Counted from the stretch's first letter, positions 25,371 to 34,928 are shown. The stretch: 64,000 bases of DNA from Chachezhania sediminis (GCF_009765275.1 NZ_VOPH01000001.1:434001-498000); one strand, 5' to 3'. Made by a program: numbers and translations. Notes: generated by a model from the sequence alone, not told the origin.

Positions 25371-26990
25371 ATGGCAATGCAAAGAAATATCGGCCTGGTC
25401 GGGCTGACCTTCGTCGCCGTCGGCGGCGTTCTGGGGTCCGGCTGGCTGTTCGCGCCGCTGGCGACGGCGCAGCTTGCCGGGCCGGCCGCGATCCTGGCCT
25501 GGCTGATCGGAGCGATCGCCATGCTGCTTCTGGCGCTGGCCTTCGCCGAGGTGGCGACACTGTTCCCGGTCGCGGGCGGCATCGCCCGGATCCCGCAGTT
25601 CAGTCACGGACGCCTGATGGCGATGCTGATGGGCTGGACCGCCTGGGCCGGCTATTGCACCACCGCCCCGATCGAGGTCGAGGCCGCCCTGCGCTATGCC
25701 TCGGACTGGCTGCCCTGGATCCACAGCGGCGAAAAGGGCGGCATGACCCTGCCGGGCCAGATCACGGCGGCCGTGCTGCTGCTGCTGTTCACTGTCATCA
25801 ACGCCTTCGGCGTGGCCTGGTTCGCCCGGATCAACACGGCGATGACCTGGTTCAAGCTGGCAGTGCCCGCGATCTTCATCGTCATGATCATCGTCGACAA
25901 GTTCGATGGTGCCAATTTCACCCAATACGACGGCTTTATGCCCTATGGTATGTCCGGCGTCTTTGCCGCCGTCGCCACCGGCGGTGTGGCCTTTGCCTTC
26001 GTTGGCTTCCGCCATGCCATCGACATGGCCGGCGAAACCCGCAACCCCGAACGCAATATCCCGCTGGCGCTGATCCTGGCGGTGCTGATCTGCCTTGTCA
26101 TCTATGGCGGCATCCAGATCGCCTTCATGGGCGCCATCGGCCCGTCGGACGTCACCGATGGCTGGAAGTCGCTGAAATTCGAATCCGACCTGGGTCCGTT
26201 GGGTGCGCTGGCCGCGGCCATCGGCCTTTTGTGGATGGTCAGCCTGCTGAACGTCGCCGCCGTCGTCGCACCGCTGGGTGGTGGCCTCGTCTCGACCGGA
26301 TCGAACGGCCGTCTGGCGATGGCGATGGCCAATAACGGCGTCTTCCCGGCGATCTTTGCCAAGCTGAACGTCTTCGGCGTGCCGCTCTGGGCGCTGCTTC
26401 TGAACTACGTGATCGCCCTGATCATGATGTTCACCATGCCCTTCGGCGAAATCGTGGCCCTGAACGGCGCCGCCATCACGCTGTCCTTCGTGTCGGGCCC
26501 CATTGCCGTGCTGGCCCTGCGCAGGCTCGCCAGCCGGTACGAGCGTCCTTTCAACATGCCCTTCGCCAATGTGCTGGCGCCTCTGGGCTTCGTCATTGCC
26601 TCGCTGATGGTGTTCTGGTCGGGATGGGAGACCACCTGGCGGCTGCTGGTGCTGCTGGTCCTGGGCGTGATCCTCTTCGCCGTCCGCCTGGCCGTGATGG
26701 GCAAGGAAGACCTGGAACCCGCGGGCGTGATCTGGTTCCTGCCCTATATGGGCGGCATATCGGTCGTGTCCTACCTGGGCATCTATGACGGCGGCATCGG
26801 CGTCATCACCTCGCCGCTGGATTCGATCCTGGTTGCCGCGATCGCGCTGGGGTCGTTCTATCTGGCGATCCAGAACCGCATCAAGCAGGAGCAGTTCGAC
26901 ATCTTCATCGCCGAAGAGGAACGGAACCAGATCGAGGAATACGGCAGCGCCGACCAGATCGAAGGCTTCGGTCACCACGCCAAGGGCTAA
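25371..26990 (+). CDS. APC-family amino acid permease
   Basis: This 539-residue integral membrane protein has about 12-14 hydrophobic helices. It begins MAMQRNIGLVGLTFVAVGGVL, containing the glycine-rich GVLGSGWLF motif of helix 1 in amino acid-polyamine-organocation transporters. The conserved RHAIDMAGETRNPERNIP block follows helix 6 near residue 225. A charged, Glu-rich C-terminal tail is cytoplasmic. The start is ATG 25371, although ATG 25377 is possible. Overall it resembles the YveA/aspartate-proton symporter branch, but the substrate is not proven. Confidence 0.85.
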   Translation: MAMQRNIGLVGLTFVAVGGVLGSGWLFAPLATAQLAGPAAILAWLIGAIAMLLLALAFAEVATLFPVAGGIARIPQFSHGRLMAMLMGWTAWAGYCTTAPIEVEAALRYASDWLPWIHSGEKGGMTLPGQITAAVLLLLFTVINAFGVAWFARINTAMTWFKLAVPAIFIVMIIVDKFDGANFTQYDGFMPYGMSGVFAAVATGGVAFAFVGFRHAIDMAGETRNPERNIPLALILAVLICLVIYGGIQIAFMGAIGPSDVTDGWKSLKFESDLGPLGALAAAIGLLWMVSLLNVAAVVAPLGGGLVSTGSNGRLAMAMANNGVFPAIFAKLNVFGVPLWALLLNYVIALIMMFTMPFGEIVALNGAAITLSFVSGPIAVLALRRLASRYERPFNMPFANVLAPLGFVIASLMVFWSGWETTWRLLVLLVLGVILFAVRLAVMGKEDLEPAGVIWFLPYMGGISVVSYLGIYDGGIGVITSPLDSILVAAIALGSFYLAIQNRIKQEQFDIFIAEEERNQIEEYGSADQIEGFGHHAKG

Positions 26991-27015
26991 ACGTGCCTCT
27001 CTGCAATGACCCGCG

Positions 27016-27044
27016 CGGGCAGCCCCTGATCAGGCTGCCCGTTT
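27016..27044 (+). terminator. Intrinsic terminator after the APC permease
   Basis: CGGGCAGCC / GGCTGCCCG form a nine-base stem, extended by an inner CTG/CAG, followed directly by GTTT. It lies 26 bases after the permease stop and close to the convergent IclR gene, so it may serve both. Confidence 0.75.
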
Positions 27045-27049
27045 CGCGT

Positions 27050-27868
27050 TCAGGCCGCAGGATCGAACGGCGCATCCTGCCCCGGCACCAGCAGCGCCTG
27101 ATCGGTGCAGAAGGCCTGCAGCGCCCGCACTTCGGCCGAGCCCGGCAGGATCGCCGACTTGTCGATGCCGATCAGCGTGACCACCGCCTGTGCCTCTTCC
27201 TGCCAGTCGAGAACCGGTCCCGCGATGGCAACAAGACCCGGGATGAACCGCCCATCGACGGCCGCGAACCCCTGGGCGCGTACCCCGGTCCGCAATGCCA
27301 CCAGCCCTTCCGGGGACAGGTCCATGTCCGGAAGAAGCCCCGGATTGGCCACGGCACGATCTACCTCGCGGGCAAGTTCGCCCCGGATCGGGGCCTCGGG
27401 CGCCCACGTCAGGAAGGCCCGGCCGGTGGCGGAATTCAACAGGGGCAGCGTTGTGCCCAGGCCCATGGAGGTGACGGTCGGACTTTCCGTCCGCTGCCAG
27501 CGCACCACCGTGGCCCCCGCCGTCCCCCAGACGGCGATCAGCCCGGTCATGCCGGTATCGGCGCAGAGGCCCGGAAGCGCCTCGGCCGCGCGCGAGACAA
27601 AGTCGTGCCGCGCCAGGGCCGCCAGGCCCAGTTCTGCGGCGCCCGGGCCCAGATCGTACTTGCCGGACTTGCCGGCCTGTTCGGCCAGACCAGCCGCCAG
27701 GAACGAAGCGAGGTATCGATGCGCCCGGCTGGGCGGGACGCCCGCGGCACGCGCAATTTCCGACAGGCTGGCCGGACCGCGCAGACCCGCCATCGCCTTC
27801 AGCAGGCCCAGCGCCGCATCCAGCGCCCGGACGCCGCCGCTCGCATCGGTGTCCTTCTCGTCAACCAT
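27050..27868 (-). CDS. IclR-family transcriptional regulator
   Basis: The 272-residue product has an N-terminal winged helix (ALDAALGLLKAMAGL, SLSEIARAAGVPPSRAHRYL, near residues 14-55) and a C-terminal effector-binding domain with ATGRAFLTW near residue 145 and GFAAVDGRFIPGLVAIAGPV, typical of IclR proteins, which sense small organic acids. I start at MVDEKDTDASG (27868), preceded by AAAGGGAGAGGGA. It lies downstream of the DegT-type aminotransferase on the same strand and may control that gene and the divergent MmgE/PrpD gene. Confidence 0.9.
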   Translation of the reverse strand: MVDEKDTDASGGVRALDAALGLLKAMAGLRGPASLSEIARAAGVPPSRAHRYLASFLAAGLAEQAGKSGKYDLGPGAAELGLAALARHDFVSRAAEALPGLCADTGMTGLIAVWGTAGATVVRWQRTESPTVTSMGLGTTLPLLNSATGRAFLTWAPEAPIRGELAREVDRAVANPGLLPDMDLSPEGLVALRTGVRAQGFAAVDGRFIPGLVAIAGPVLDWQEEAQAVVTLIGIDKSAILPGSAEVRALQAFCTDQALLVPGQDAPFDPAA

Positions 27869-27964
27869 TCCCTCTCCCTTTTTCTTTTTGCTGGTCGGAA
27901 GCCGTTGTGCATCACGCAACCCGTTCGGTAAACCGCAAGTTGCACACGGGCGAAGCCGCCGCAG

Positions 27965-27985
27965 GGTGCGTGCTTTGCACGCACC
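27965..27985. repeat. Palindromic repeat family A, copy A1
   Basis: GGTGCGTGC-TTT-GCACGCACC, a perfect nine-base inverted repeat between the IclR gene and the aminotransferase. Eight related copies occur elsewhere in the window, always between genes. Confidence 0.8.
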
Positions 27986-28090
27986 GCCCCGCACCCCGAG
28001 GAGCCGGCATAAGAAACGGGGAAAAGCGGCTTAGAGGCGGCCGAGCCAAGGTCCTTTCAAAGGTCCCTGGCGCGGGAGGCGCCGGTCGTC

Positions 28091-29290
28091 CTATGCCTGC
28101 TGGTGAACGGCACCGACCTCGGCCCGCAGGATCCGCGCGATCAGGGCGCAGTCGTCCAGCGAAAAGGTCAGCGGCACCCGAAGGTCGACGATCCCTGCCA
28201 GCACCCGGTCGGATTTCGGCATCTTCTCGGACGGGGCATAACGCCAGTGGTCATAGCGCGAGGTAAAGCCCGCCGGATCCTCGGCCCCGAACCATTTCAG
28301 TTCCACGCCCCGGGCGCCCGCCCGCTTCACGACTTCGCGCACCTTGTCGGCCGCCCAGTCCAGCAGAAGCACCTGAAAGGACGAGCCCACGTAAAACTCT
28401 TCTTCCGGCCGTTCGATGACCGTCAGCCCGGGCGTGCCGCGCACACCGTCCTCCAGCGTGCGGTAGCGTTCGTTCCAGCGCGCCACCTGGGTATCGAGAT
28501 CCCGAAGCTGGGGTCGCAGGATCGCCGCCCGCAGGTTGTCCATCCGGCCCGACACATTGGGCGTATCGTATTTCACCCGCTCGAACACCTCGGGGCCCGG
28601 CATGGCCGGATGCGCATGGTAGAACATGTAGGACCCCGAGAGCAGGACTGCCCGCGCCGCGATCTCCTCGTCGTCGGTGACCAGAAGCCCGCCTTCGCCC
28701 GAGTTCATGTGCTTGTAGGTCTGGGTCGAATAGCACCCCACCGCCCCGTGCCGCCCCGACGGAACGCCGTTCCAGGACGCCCCCATCGTGTGGGCGCAGT
28801 CCTCGATCACGATGACATCCGCCGCGTCGCAAATCGCCATCAGCCGGTCCATGTCACAGATATGGCCCCGCATGTGGGACAGCATCAGCGCCTTCGACCC
28901 GGTCAGGGCGATCTTCGCCTCTAGGTCTTCCAGGTCGATCACCAGATGTTCGGTTACACCGACAAAGACCGGCACCCCGCCCATCGAGGCGATGGCCCCC
29001 GGCACGGGCGCCAGCGTGAAGGCATTGGTCAGCACCGGCTCGCCCGGCTTCACGCCCACGGCCCGCAAGGCCGTGGCCAGCGCATATCCGCCCGAGGCCA
29101 CGCCCAGGCAGTATCTGGCCCCGGTATAGGCCGCGAATTCCTGTTCCAGCAGGGCGGCTTCCGCCACCTCGCCCGCGACCACGTTGTAACGGTGCAGACG
29201 CCCGTTTTTCAGGATGCGCAGCGCGGCCTCGATCCCTTCGTCGGGGATCGGTTCCTGCTGGGTGAAGATGCCGGTGAAACGCTCTGTCAT
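28091..29290 (-). CDS. DegT/DnrJ/EryC1-family PLP aminotransferase
   Basis: The 399-residue product has the fold type I sequence blocks of the DegT family: LGVASGGYALATALRAVGVKPG (region 63-84), IEDCAHTMGA near residue 165 with the PLP-binding Asp, and the Schiff-base lysine in STQTYKHMNSGEGG near residue 195. Members act on nucleotide sugars, inositols or other keto substrates, and the substrate here is unknown. I start at the ATG at 29290 (MTERFTGIF); the long upstream frame is antisense to the MmgE/PrpD gene. No sugar-biosynthesis neighbours are present, so a catabolic role with the divergent MmgE/PrpD protein is possible. Confidence 0.88.
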   Translation of the reverse strand: MTERFTGIFTQQEPIPDEGIEAALRILKNGRLHRYNVVAGEVAEAALLEQEFAAYTGARYCLGVASGGYALATALRAVGVKPGEPVLTNAFTLAPVPGAIASMGGVPVFVGVTEHLVIDLEDLEAKIALTGSKALMLSHMRGHICDMDRLMAICDAADVIVIEDCAHTMGASWNGVPSGRHGAVGCYSTQTYKHMNSGEGGLLVTDDEEIAARAVLLSGSYMFYHAHPAMPGPEVFERVKYDTPNVSGRMDNLRAAILRPQLRDLDTQVARWNERYRTLEDGVRGTPGLTVIERPEEEFYVGSSFQVLLLDWAADKVREVVKRAGARGVELKWFGAEDPAGFTSRYDHWRYAPSEKMPKSDRVLAGIVDLRVPLTFSLDDCALIARILRAEVGAVHQQA

Positions 29291-29392
29291 GGGGCAGTGA
29301 TGCGCCCCGAACCGGCCCGGGTCAATGGGGCACGGGTGTCGCAAGCGGGGCATCGCGCGGCAAATCCGGGCCTGTAACGAACCCGCAGGAAC

Positions 29393-30751
29393 ATGTCGCA
29401 ATCGGAACAGAATCGGCCGGGACCGGAGCGCAGGTTTCGTCCCATGGACCCTATTTCGCTTATCCACCGCCTCCGCTGGGAGGACCTGCCCGCCGATGTG
29501 CGGGCCCGCGCGCCGCTGGCGCTTCTGGACCTGATCGGCGTCGCCGCCGGCGGTCTTGGCACAGACATGTCGCGGATCGCCCGCGATCACGCGGCCGCCG
29601 TATTTGGCGGAACCCGCCCCATCCTGTTTGACGGCCGCACCGCCAGCGCGCCCGGCGTCGCGCTGGCCGCGGGCATCACCATCGATGCGCTGGATGCCCA
29701 TGACGGGTACAACCCGTCCAAGGGTCACATCGGCTGCCCGTTGATCTCGGGCATCCTGGCCATCGCGCCGGACGGGCTGTCCGGGGCCGAGGCGCTGGCC
29801 ACGCTGGTCATGGGCTATGAGTTCGGCGCCCGCGCGGCCGAGGCGCAGCACGGCACGGTTCCCGACTATCACACCACCGGCAGCTGGGGCGCGGTCGTCG
29901 CCGCCGCCGCCGGATCGCGGCTGGTCGGGCTGGACGACGCCCACACGCGCGAGGCGCTGGGGATCGCCGAATACCATGGCCCCCGCAGCCAGATGATGCG
30001 CTGTGTCGACGAACCGACCATGGTCAAGGACGGTCCCGGCTGGGGGGCGATGGCGGGGATCTCGGCCGTGCTGCTGGCGCAGAACGGCTTTACCGGCGCG
30101 CCCGCGATCACGGTGGAACAGGCGCCCGAATACTGGACCGGGATCGGCAGCGACTGGCGGATCTTCCGGCAGTATTTCAAGCCCTACCCGGTCTGCCGCT
30201 GGGCCCAGGCCCCGGTCGAAGGCGTGCTGGCGCTGAAACGCGCCCACGGGCTGACCTCGGAACAGGTGGCCCGGATCAGGGTCGAAACCTTCCACGAATC
30301 CGTCCGCCTGGCCACCCGCAGACCCGTCACGACGGAACAGGCGCAGTATTCGACTTCCTTCCCCTGCGCCGTGGCGCTGGTTCGCGACGGGATCGGCGCG
30401 GCGGACGTGATGGGCGACAGCCTGACGGACCCGGAAATCCTGCGCCTGTCCGACGGCATGATCTTCACCGAGGACGATGCCGCCAATGCCGCCTTCCCCC
30501 TGACCCGCCTGGCGCGCGTCACGCTGGAACTGCACGACGGCACGACCCTGACCGGCGACTGGATGCAGCCCCGCTGGGACCATGACGCCCCCCCGACCGA
30601 CGCGGAGCTGCGGACCAAGTACCATTCATTGGCCGATCCGGTACTCGGGCAGACCCGCGCCTCGGCCATCGAGGCGGCCATCGACGCCCTTCCGTCGACC
30701 CCGTTCTCGGCCCTGACCGACCTCCTGAACAACGCCCCGGACAGCAAGTAA
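29393..30751 (+). CDS. MmgE/PrpD family protein
   Basis: The 452-residue product matches the MmgE/PrpD fold (2-methylcitrate dehydratase and relatives): DLIGVAAGGLGTD near residue 50, ALDAHDGYNPSKGHIGCP near residue 100, GYEFGARAAEAQH, and FKPYPVCRWAQAPVEG near residue 265. No other methylcitrate-cycle gene is nearby, so it is more likely a dehydratase, epimerase or related enzyme for another acid. The start is uncertain: 29393, with AGGA close upstream, or 29444 (MDPISLIHRL). Divergent from the aminotransferase. Confidence 0.87.
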   Translation: MSQSEQNRPGPERRFRPMDPISLIHRLRWEDLPADVRARAPLALLDLIGVAAGGLGTDMSRIARDHAAAVFGGTRPILFDGRTASAPGVALAAGITIDALDAHDGYNPSKGHIGCPLISGILAIAPDGLSGAEALATLVMGYEFGARAAEAQHGTVPDYHTTGSWGAVVAAAAGSRLVGLDDAHTREALGIAEYHGPRSQMMRCVDEPTMVKDGPGWGAMAGISAVLLAQNGFTGAPAITVEQAPEYWTGIGSDWRIFRQYFKPYPVCRWAQAPVEGVLALKRAHGLTSEQVARIRVETFHESVRLATRRPVTTEQAQYSTSFPCAVALVRDGIGAADVMGDSLTDPEILRLSDGMIFTEDDAANAAFPLTRLARVTLELHDGTTLTGDWMQPRWDHDAPPTDAELRTKYHSLADPVLGQTRASAIEAAIDALPSTPFSALTDLLNNAPDSK

Positions 30752-30795
30752 GCGGCCCTAGCTCCCACAACATCACCCCGGTCATGACGGGCAAA

Positions 30796-30816
30796 GGTGC
30801 GTGCAAAGCACGCACC
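30796..30816. repeat. Palindromic repeat family A, copy A2
   Basis: GGTGCGTGC-AAA-GCACGCACC, perfect arms, first of three copies between the convergent MmgE/PrpD and gph genes. It may help terminate both transcripts. Confidence 0.8.
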
Positions 30817-30854
30817 CTACGAGGCGCTGCAGCCGTCGGGCTTCCGTCAGTAGT

Positions 30855-30872
30855 CGCGTGGTTGCCCACGCG
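30855..30872. repeat. Palindromic repeat family A, copy A3 (shortened)
   Basis: CGCGTGG-TTGC-CCACGCG, a shorter variant within the same 180-base gap as A2 and A4. Confidence 0.65.
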
Positions 30873-30895
30873 CCGTCCCGGTCCTGACTGGCAAA

Positions 30896-30917
30896 GGTGC
30901 GTGGTTGCCCACGCACC
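30896..30917. repeat. Palindromic repeat family A, copy A4
   Basis: GGTGCGTGG-TTGC-CCACGCACC, perfect nine-base arms, immediately before the gph stop. Confidence 0.8.
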
Positions 30918-30927
30918 ATGACCGACG

Positions 30928-31599
30928 TCACCCGATCAGGCGCACCGCCAGGGCCGGCAGGTCAGCATAGTCGTCCAGAAGCGCCTCTGGCTCCAGCGCG
31001 GCCATGTCCGGGCCCGCCGGCCCGAAGGTGACCAGCACCGACGGCACGCCCGCCGCCTTTGCGGTGTTGCGGTCGGTGTCGCTGTCGCCCACCAGGATCG
31101 ACCGCGCCGGATCGCCCCCGGCCCGGCGGACGGCCTCTCGCAGGGGTTCCGGGTCGGGCTTACGGACCGGCAGTGTATCCGCGCCAACCAGAGATGCGAA
31201 CGCATCCCGCACGCCCAGCCGCTGAAGCAGCAGGTCGGCCAGGGCCTCGGGCTTGTTGGTGCAGATCCCGACCTTCAGCCCGTCGGTCACCAGTTGCTCC
31301 ACCGCCTCCATGGCGCCCGGATACAGCACCGTGTGATGGTCGATCGCCTCGGCATAGGCGTCCAGCAGGGTCTGGTAATAGCGGTCGGTCTCGGCCTCGA
31401 TCCCGCCGGCCTCGTGACCCACGCGCGTCAGCCCGGTGCGCAGCATCATCCGCCCGCCCCGCAGCGCGACCTTGGCATCGGCCACCGGGTCCAGCACGTC
31501 GCCCAGCCCCATGTGGCGAAAGCAATGATTGGCCGCGGCGATCAGGTCGCCCGAAGTATCGGCCAGCGTGCCGTCCAGATCGAAGATCACCGTTGCCAT
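30928..31599 (-). CDS. gph: Phosphoglycolate phosphatase (HAD family)
   Basis: The 223-residue HAD hydrolase has motif I DLDGTLADT near residue 6, a threonine-type motif II in GICTNKPEAL, the lysine in RKPDPEPL, and motif IV VGDSDTDRNTAKAAG. Length and sequence fit Gph, which removes 2-phosphoglycolate arising from DNA repair or oxygenase activity. I start at MATVIFDLDG (31599) with AAGGGGAA upstream; MGKGNSMATV at 31617 is possible. Divergent from glmU by 138 bases. Confidence 0.85.
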   Translation of the reverse strand: MATVIFDLDGTLADTSGDLIAAANHCFRHMGLGDVLDPVADAKVALRGGRMMLRTGLTRVGHEAGGIEAETDRYYQTLLDAYAEAIDHHTVLYPGAMEAVEQLVTDGLKVGICTNKPEALADLLLQRLGVRDAFASLVGADTLPVRKPDPEPLREAVRRAGGDPARSILVGDSDTDRNTAKAAGVPSVLVTFGPAGPDMAALEPEALLDDYADLPALAVRLIG

Positions 31600-31737
31600 A
31601 CTATTCCCCTTGCCCATAGGCAGATCCCCGCCCGCGCCTGTTACACCCCGCAACTCAGATTGATCGGCGGGTCCCTTGCCATTGATTAACCGGCGGTTAA
31701 AACCACCGAAAGCGAAACGCAAAGGGTTTTCAGGTTC

Positions 31738-33084
31738 ATGAACATCGCCCTCGTCCTTCTTGCGGCCGGCAAAGGCACGCGGATGAATTCAGACCTGCCG
31801 AAGGTGCTGCACCAGATCGCCGGCGCGCCGATGCTGGCACACGCGCTGCGCACGGGGCAGGTTCTGGAACCCGCGCGCACCGTCGTCGTGGCTGGCCACG
31901 AGGCCCGGATGGTCGCCGCAGCCACGGCCGAGATCGACGAGGATGCCACCGTCGTCCTGCAGGAAGAACAGCTCGGCACGGCCCATGCCGTCGACCAGGC
32001 CCGCACGGCGCTGGAAGGCTTTGACGGCGACGTCGTGGTCCTGTACGGCGACACGCCCTTTATCCGGGACGAGACGCTGGAGCGGATGATCGCTGCCCGC
32101 TGCAGCCATGATCTTGTGATCCTGGGGTTCGAGGCCGCGGACCCAAAGCGTTACGGCCGCCTGATGATGGACGGCGAAAGCCTGGAACGCATCGTCGAGT
32201 TCAAGGACGCGACCGAGGAAGAGCGCAAGGTCACCTTCTGCAATTCGGGCCTTGTCGCCTGTGACCGCGCTACGCTCTTCGCGCTGATCGCCGCCGTCGG
32301 CAACGACAATGCGGCCGGCGAATTTTACCTGACCGACATCGTCGCAATCGCCCGCGCCCGGGGCCTGAAGGTCACCGCCGTCGCCTGCGACGAGTCGGAA
32401 ACGCTGGGCATCAATTCCCGCGCCGAACTGGCCCAGGCCGAGGCCGTGTTCCAGGCCAATGCGCGCGCCGAACTGCTTGATCTGGGCGTCACGCTGACCG
32501 CCCCCGACACCGTGTTCCTGTCCTATGATACCGTCATAGGTCGCGACGCAGAGATCGAGCCGAACGTCGTCTTCGGCCCCGGCGTGACGGTGGAAAGCGG
32601 CGCGCGGATCCGGGCCTTCAGCCACCTCGAAGGCTGCCACGTGTCGCGCGGCGCCATCGTCGGGCCTTACGCGCGGCTCCGCCCCGGCGCGGAACTGGCC
32701 GAAAACGTCCATGTCGGCAACTTCGTCGAAATCAAGAACGCCACGCTGGACGAAGGCGCCAAGGCCAATCACCTGACCTATATCGGCGATGCCTCGGTGG
32801 GGCCCCGCACCAATATCGGGGCGGGCACCATCACCTGCAATTACGACGGCGTTTTCAAGCACCGGACCGAAATCGGGGCGGACGTCTTCATCGGGTCCGA
32901 CACGATGCTGGTGGCACCCGTGAAGATCGGCAACCGCGCGATGACGGCAACGGGCGCCGTCATCACCCGCGATGTCGAGGCGGACGCGCTCGCCATTGCG
33001 CGGGTGAAACAGGAAAACAAGCCGGGCCGCGCCAGCAAGCTGTTCGACATGCTCCTGGCGCGCAAGGCCCGGGAAAAACAGTAA
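31738..33084 (+). CDS. glmU: Bifunctional GlmU (GlcNAc-1-P uridyltransferase / GlcN-1-P acetyltransferase)
   Basis: GlmU makes UDP-GlcNAc for peptidoglycan and lipid A. The 448-residue product has the N-terminal pyrophosphorylase motif LLAAGKGTRMNSDLPKVLH, YGDTPF near residue 103 and GEFYLTDIV. The C-terminal left-handed beta-helix includes YARLRPGAELAENVHVGNFV and NYDGVFKHRTEIG, which carry the acetyltransferase residues. The length is normal. glmS follows after 20 bases with a good ribosome binding site (AAGGAGCA), forming a two-gene amino-sugar operon. Confidence 0.97.
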   Translation: MNIALVLLAAGKGTRMNSDLPKVLHQIAGAPMLAHALRTGQVLEPARTVVVAGHEARMVAAATAEIDEDATVVLQEEQLGTAHAVDQARTALEGFDGDVVVLYGDTPFIRDETLERMIAARCSHDLVILGFEAADPKRYGRLMMDGESLERIVEFKDATEEERKVTFCNSGLVACDRATLFALIAAVGNDNAAGEFYLTDIVAIARARGLKVTAVACDESETLGINSRAELAQAEAVFQANARAELLDLGVTLTAPDTVFLSYDTVIGRDAEIEPNVVFGPGVTVESGARIRAFSHLEGCHVSRGAIVGPYARLRPGAELAENVHVGNFVEIKNATLDEGAKANHLTYIGDASVGPRTNIGAGTITCNYDGVFKHRTEIGADVFIGSDTMLVAPVKIGNRAMTATGAVITRDVEADALAIARVKQENKPGRASKLFDMLLARKAREKQ

Positions 33085-33104
33085 GAACAACAAGGAGCAG
33101 CCCC

Positions 33105-34928
33105 ATGTGCGGGATCATCGGCGTTCTGGGCGATCACGAGGCAGCCCCCGTCCTGGTCGAGGCGCTGAAGCGCCTTGAATATCGCGGCTACGACAGTGCC
33201 GGGATCGCGACTGTCAACCATGGCCACCTGGACCGCCGGCGGGCGGTAGGCAAGCTGGTGAACCTGTCGGACAAGCTGGTCCACGAACCGCTGGCCGGCA
33301 AGGCCGGGATCGGCCACACCCGCTGGGCCACCCATGGCGCACCGACCGAGGTCAACGCCCACCCGCATCGCGGCCGCACCGTGGCGGTGGTCCATAACGG
33401 CATCATCGAAAACTACCGCGAGCTGAAGGAAGAGCTGGCGGCGCTCGGCACGGAATTCGTGACCCAGACCGATACGGAAATCGTGGCTCTCCTGGCCCAG
33501 CGCTACGTGGATGAAGGCGCGGAACCGGTCGACGCGGCCTTCCGCACCGTCGACCGGCTGAAAGGCGCCTTTGCGCTGGCCTTCCTCTTCGACGGATACG
33601 AGGATCTGATCGTCATCGCCCGCATGGGCCCGCCCCTGGCCATCGGTCACGGCGACGGAGAGATGTATATCGGATCCGACGCCGTGGCGCTGGCGCCCCT
33701 GACCGACCGCATCACCTATCTGGAGGACGGCGACCGCGCCGTCATCACCCGCGCGGGTGCCGAGATCCGCGACGCCAAGGGCGCGCTGGCCAACCGCGAG
33801 ATGCGCCAGGTCCGCCTGGACGCCACACGCGTCGACAAGGCCGGCTATCGCCACTTCATGGCGAAGGAGATCGACGAACAGCCCACCGTCGTGGCCGAGG
33901 TGATCAGCCACTATGTCCCCTCGGGCAGCGACGAGATCATCCTGCCCGACGACGGCATCGATTTTACCAAGGTGAACCGCCTGGTCCTGTCGGCCTGTGG
34001 CACCGCCTTCAATGCTTGCATGACCGCCAAGTACTGGTTCGAGAAGCTGGCCCGTATCCCGGTCGAAATCGACATCGCGTCGGAATTCCGCTATCGCGAG
34101 CCGCCGCTGGTGCCGGGAACGGTGTCGGTCTTCGTGTCGCAATCGGGCGAAACCGCCGACACCTTGGCCGCCCTGCGCTACTGCGCGGACAAGGCCGACC
34201 GGATCGTCGCGGTCGTGAACGTCCCCGAAAGCTCCATCGCGCGGGAAAGCGGCCTGGTGCTGCCGATCCATGCCGGGACCGAGATCGGCGTCGCCTCGAC
34301 CAAGGCCTTCACGGCGCAGCTGACGGTGCTCTACCTCCTCGCGCTGAAGGCCGCTGCCGACCGCAAGGCCCTGAGCGGGGAACAGGTCGCCGACCGCCTC
34401 TCCGCGCTTCGCGGCCTGCCGGCGGTGATGAACGCCGCGCTGGATCTGGGCGATGCGGTCCAGCGGATCGCCATTGCGGTATCCGAAGCGCGCGACGTCC
34501 TCTTCCTGGGCCGTGGCACGATGTATCCGCTGGCGCTGGAAGGCGCCCTGAAACTGAAGGAAATCAGTTATATACATGCCGAAGGTTACGCGGCCGGCGA
34601 ACTGAAGCACGGCCCCATCGCCCTGATCGACAGCAACGTGCCTGTGGTGGTCCTGGCCCCCGGCGACGACCTTTTCGACAAGACCATGTCGAACCTGCAG
34701 GAGGTGGTGGCCCGCGGCGGCAAGGCGGTTCTGATCTCGGACGAGACGGGGATCGCGCAGGCGGGTTCGGGCGTGTGGATGTCGGTGCCGATGCCGAAAG
34801 TGCATGGCGATCTGACCCCGATCCTCTATGCTGTGCCGGCGCAGCAGCTGGCCTATCACACCGCGGTGGCCAAGGGCACCGATGTCGACCAGCCGCGCAA
34901 CCTCGCGAAATCCGTGACGGTGGAGTGA
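33105..34928 (+). CDS. glmS: Glutamine-fructose-6-phosphate aminotransferase
   Basis: GlmS makes glucosamine-6-phosphate from fructose-6-phosphate and glutamine. The 607-residue product starts MCGIIGVLG, with Cys2 as the amidotransferase nucleophile, followed by HTRWATHG and HNGIIENY. Two SIS isomerase domains follow (SACGTAFNA near residue 302, and FLGRGTMYPLALEGALKLKE near residue 465) and the C-terminal DQPRNLAKSVTVE typical of the family. I see no glmS ribozyme upstream. Confidence 0.97.
   Translation: MCGIIGVLGDHEAAPVLVEALKRLEYRGYDSAGIATVNHGHLDRRRAVGKLVNLSDKLVHEPLAGKAGIGHTRWATHGAPTEVNAHPHRGRTVAVVHNGIIENYRELKEELAALGTEFVTQTDTEIVALLAQRYVDEGAEPVDAAFRTVDRLKGAFALAFLFDGYEDLIVIARMGPPLAIGHGDGEMYIGSDAVALAPLTDRITYLEDGDRAVITRAGAEIRDAKGALANREMRQVRLDATRVDKAGYRHFMAKEIDEQPTVVAEVISHYVPSGSDEIILPDDGIDFTKVNRLVLSACGTAFNACMTAKYWFEKLARIPVEIDIASEFRYREPPLVPGTVSVFVSQSGETADTLAALRYCADKADRIVAVVNVPESSIARESGLVLPIHAGTEIGVASTKAFTAQLTVLYLLALKAAADRKALSGEQVADRLSALRGLPAVMNAALDLGDAVQRIAIAVSEARDVLFLGRGTMYPLALEGALKLKEISYIHAEGYAAGELKHGPIALIDSNVPVVVLAPGDDLFDKTMSNLQEVVARGGKAVLISDETGIAQAGSGVWMSVPMPKVHGDLTPILYAVPAQQLAYHTAVAKGTDVDQPRNLAKSVTVE

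Noticed and set aside
24960-26978. A 672-codon minus-strand frame opposite the APC permease
   Set aside because: Rich in His, Gln, Asp and Gly with no domain; the plus strand encodes a full transporter.
28091-30625. An 844-codon minus-strand frame suggesting a fused aminotransferase
   Set aside because: Only the part from 29290 downward matches the DegT family. The upstream half is antisense to the MmgE/PrpD gene and not protein-like.
31690-33100. Possible glmS ribozyme upstream of glmS
   Set aside because: glmS follows glmU by 20 bases, leaving no room, and this ribozyme is known mainly from Gram-positive bacteria.
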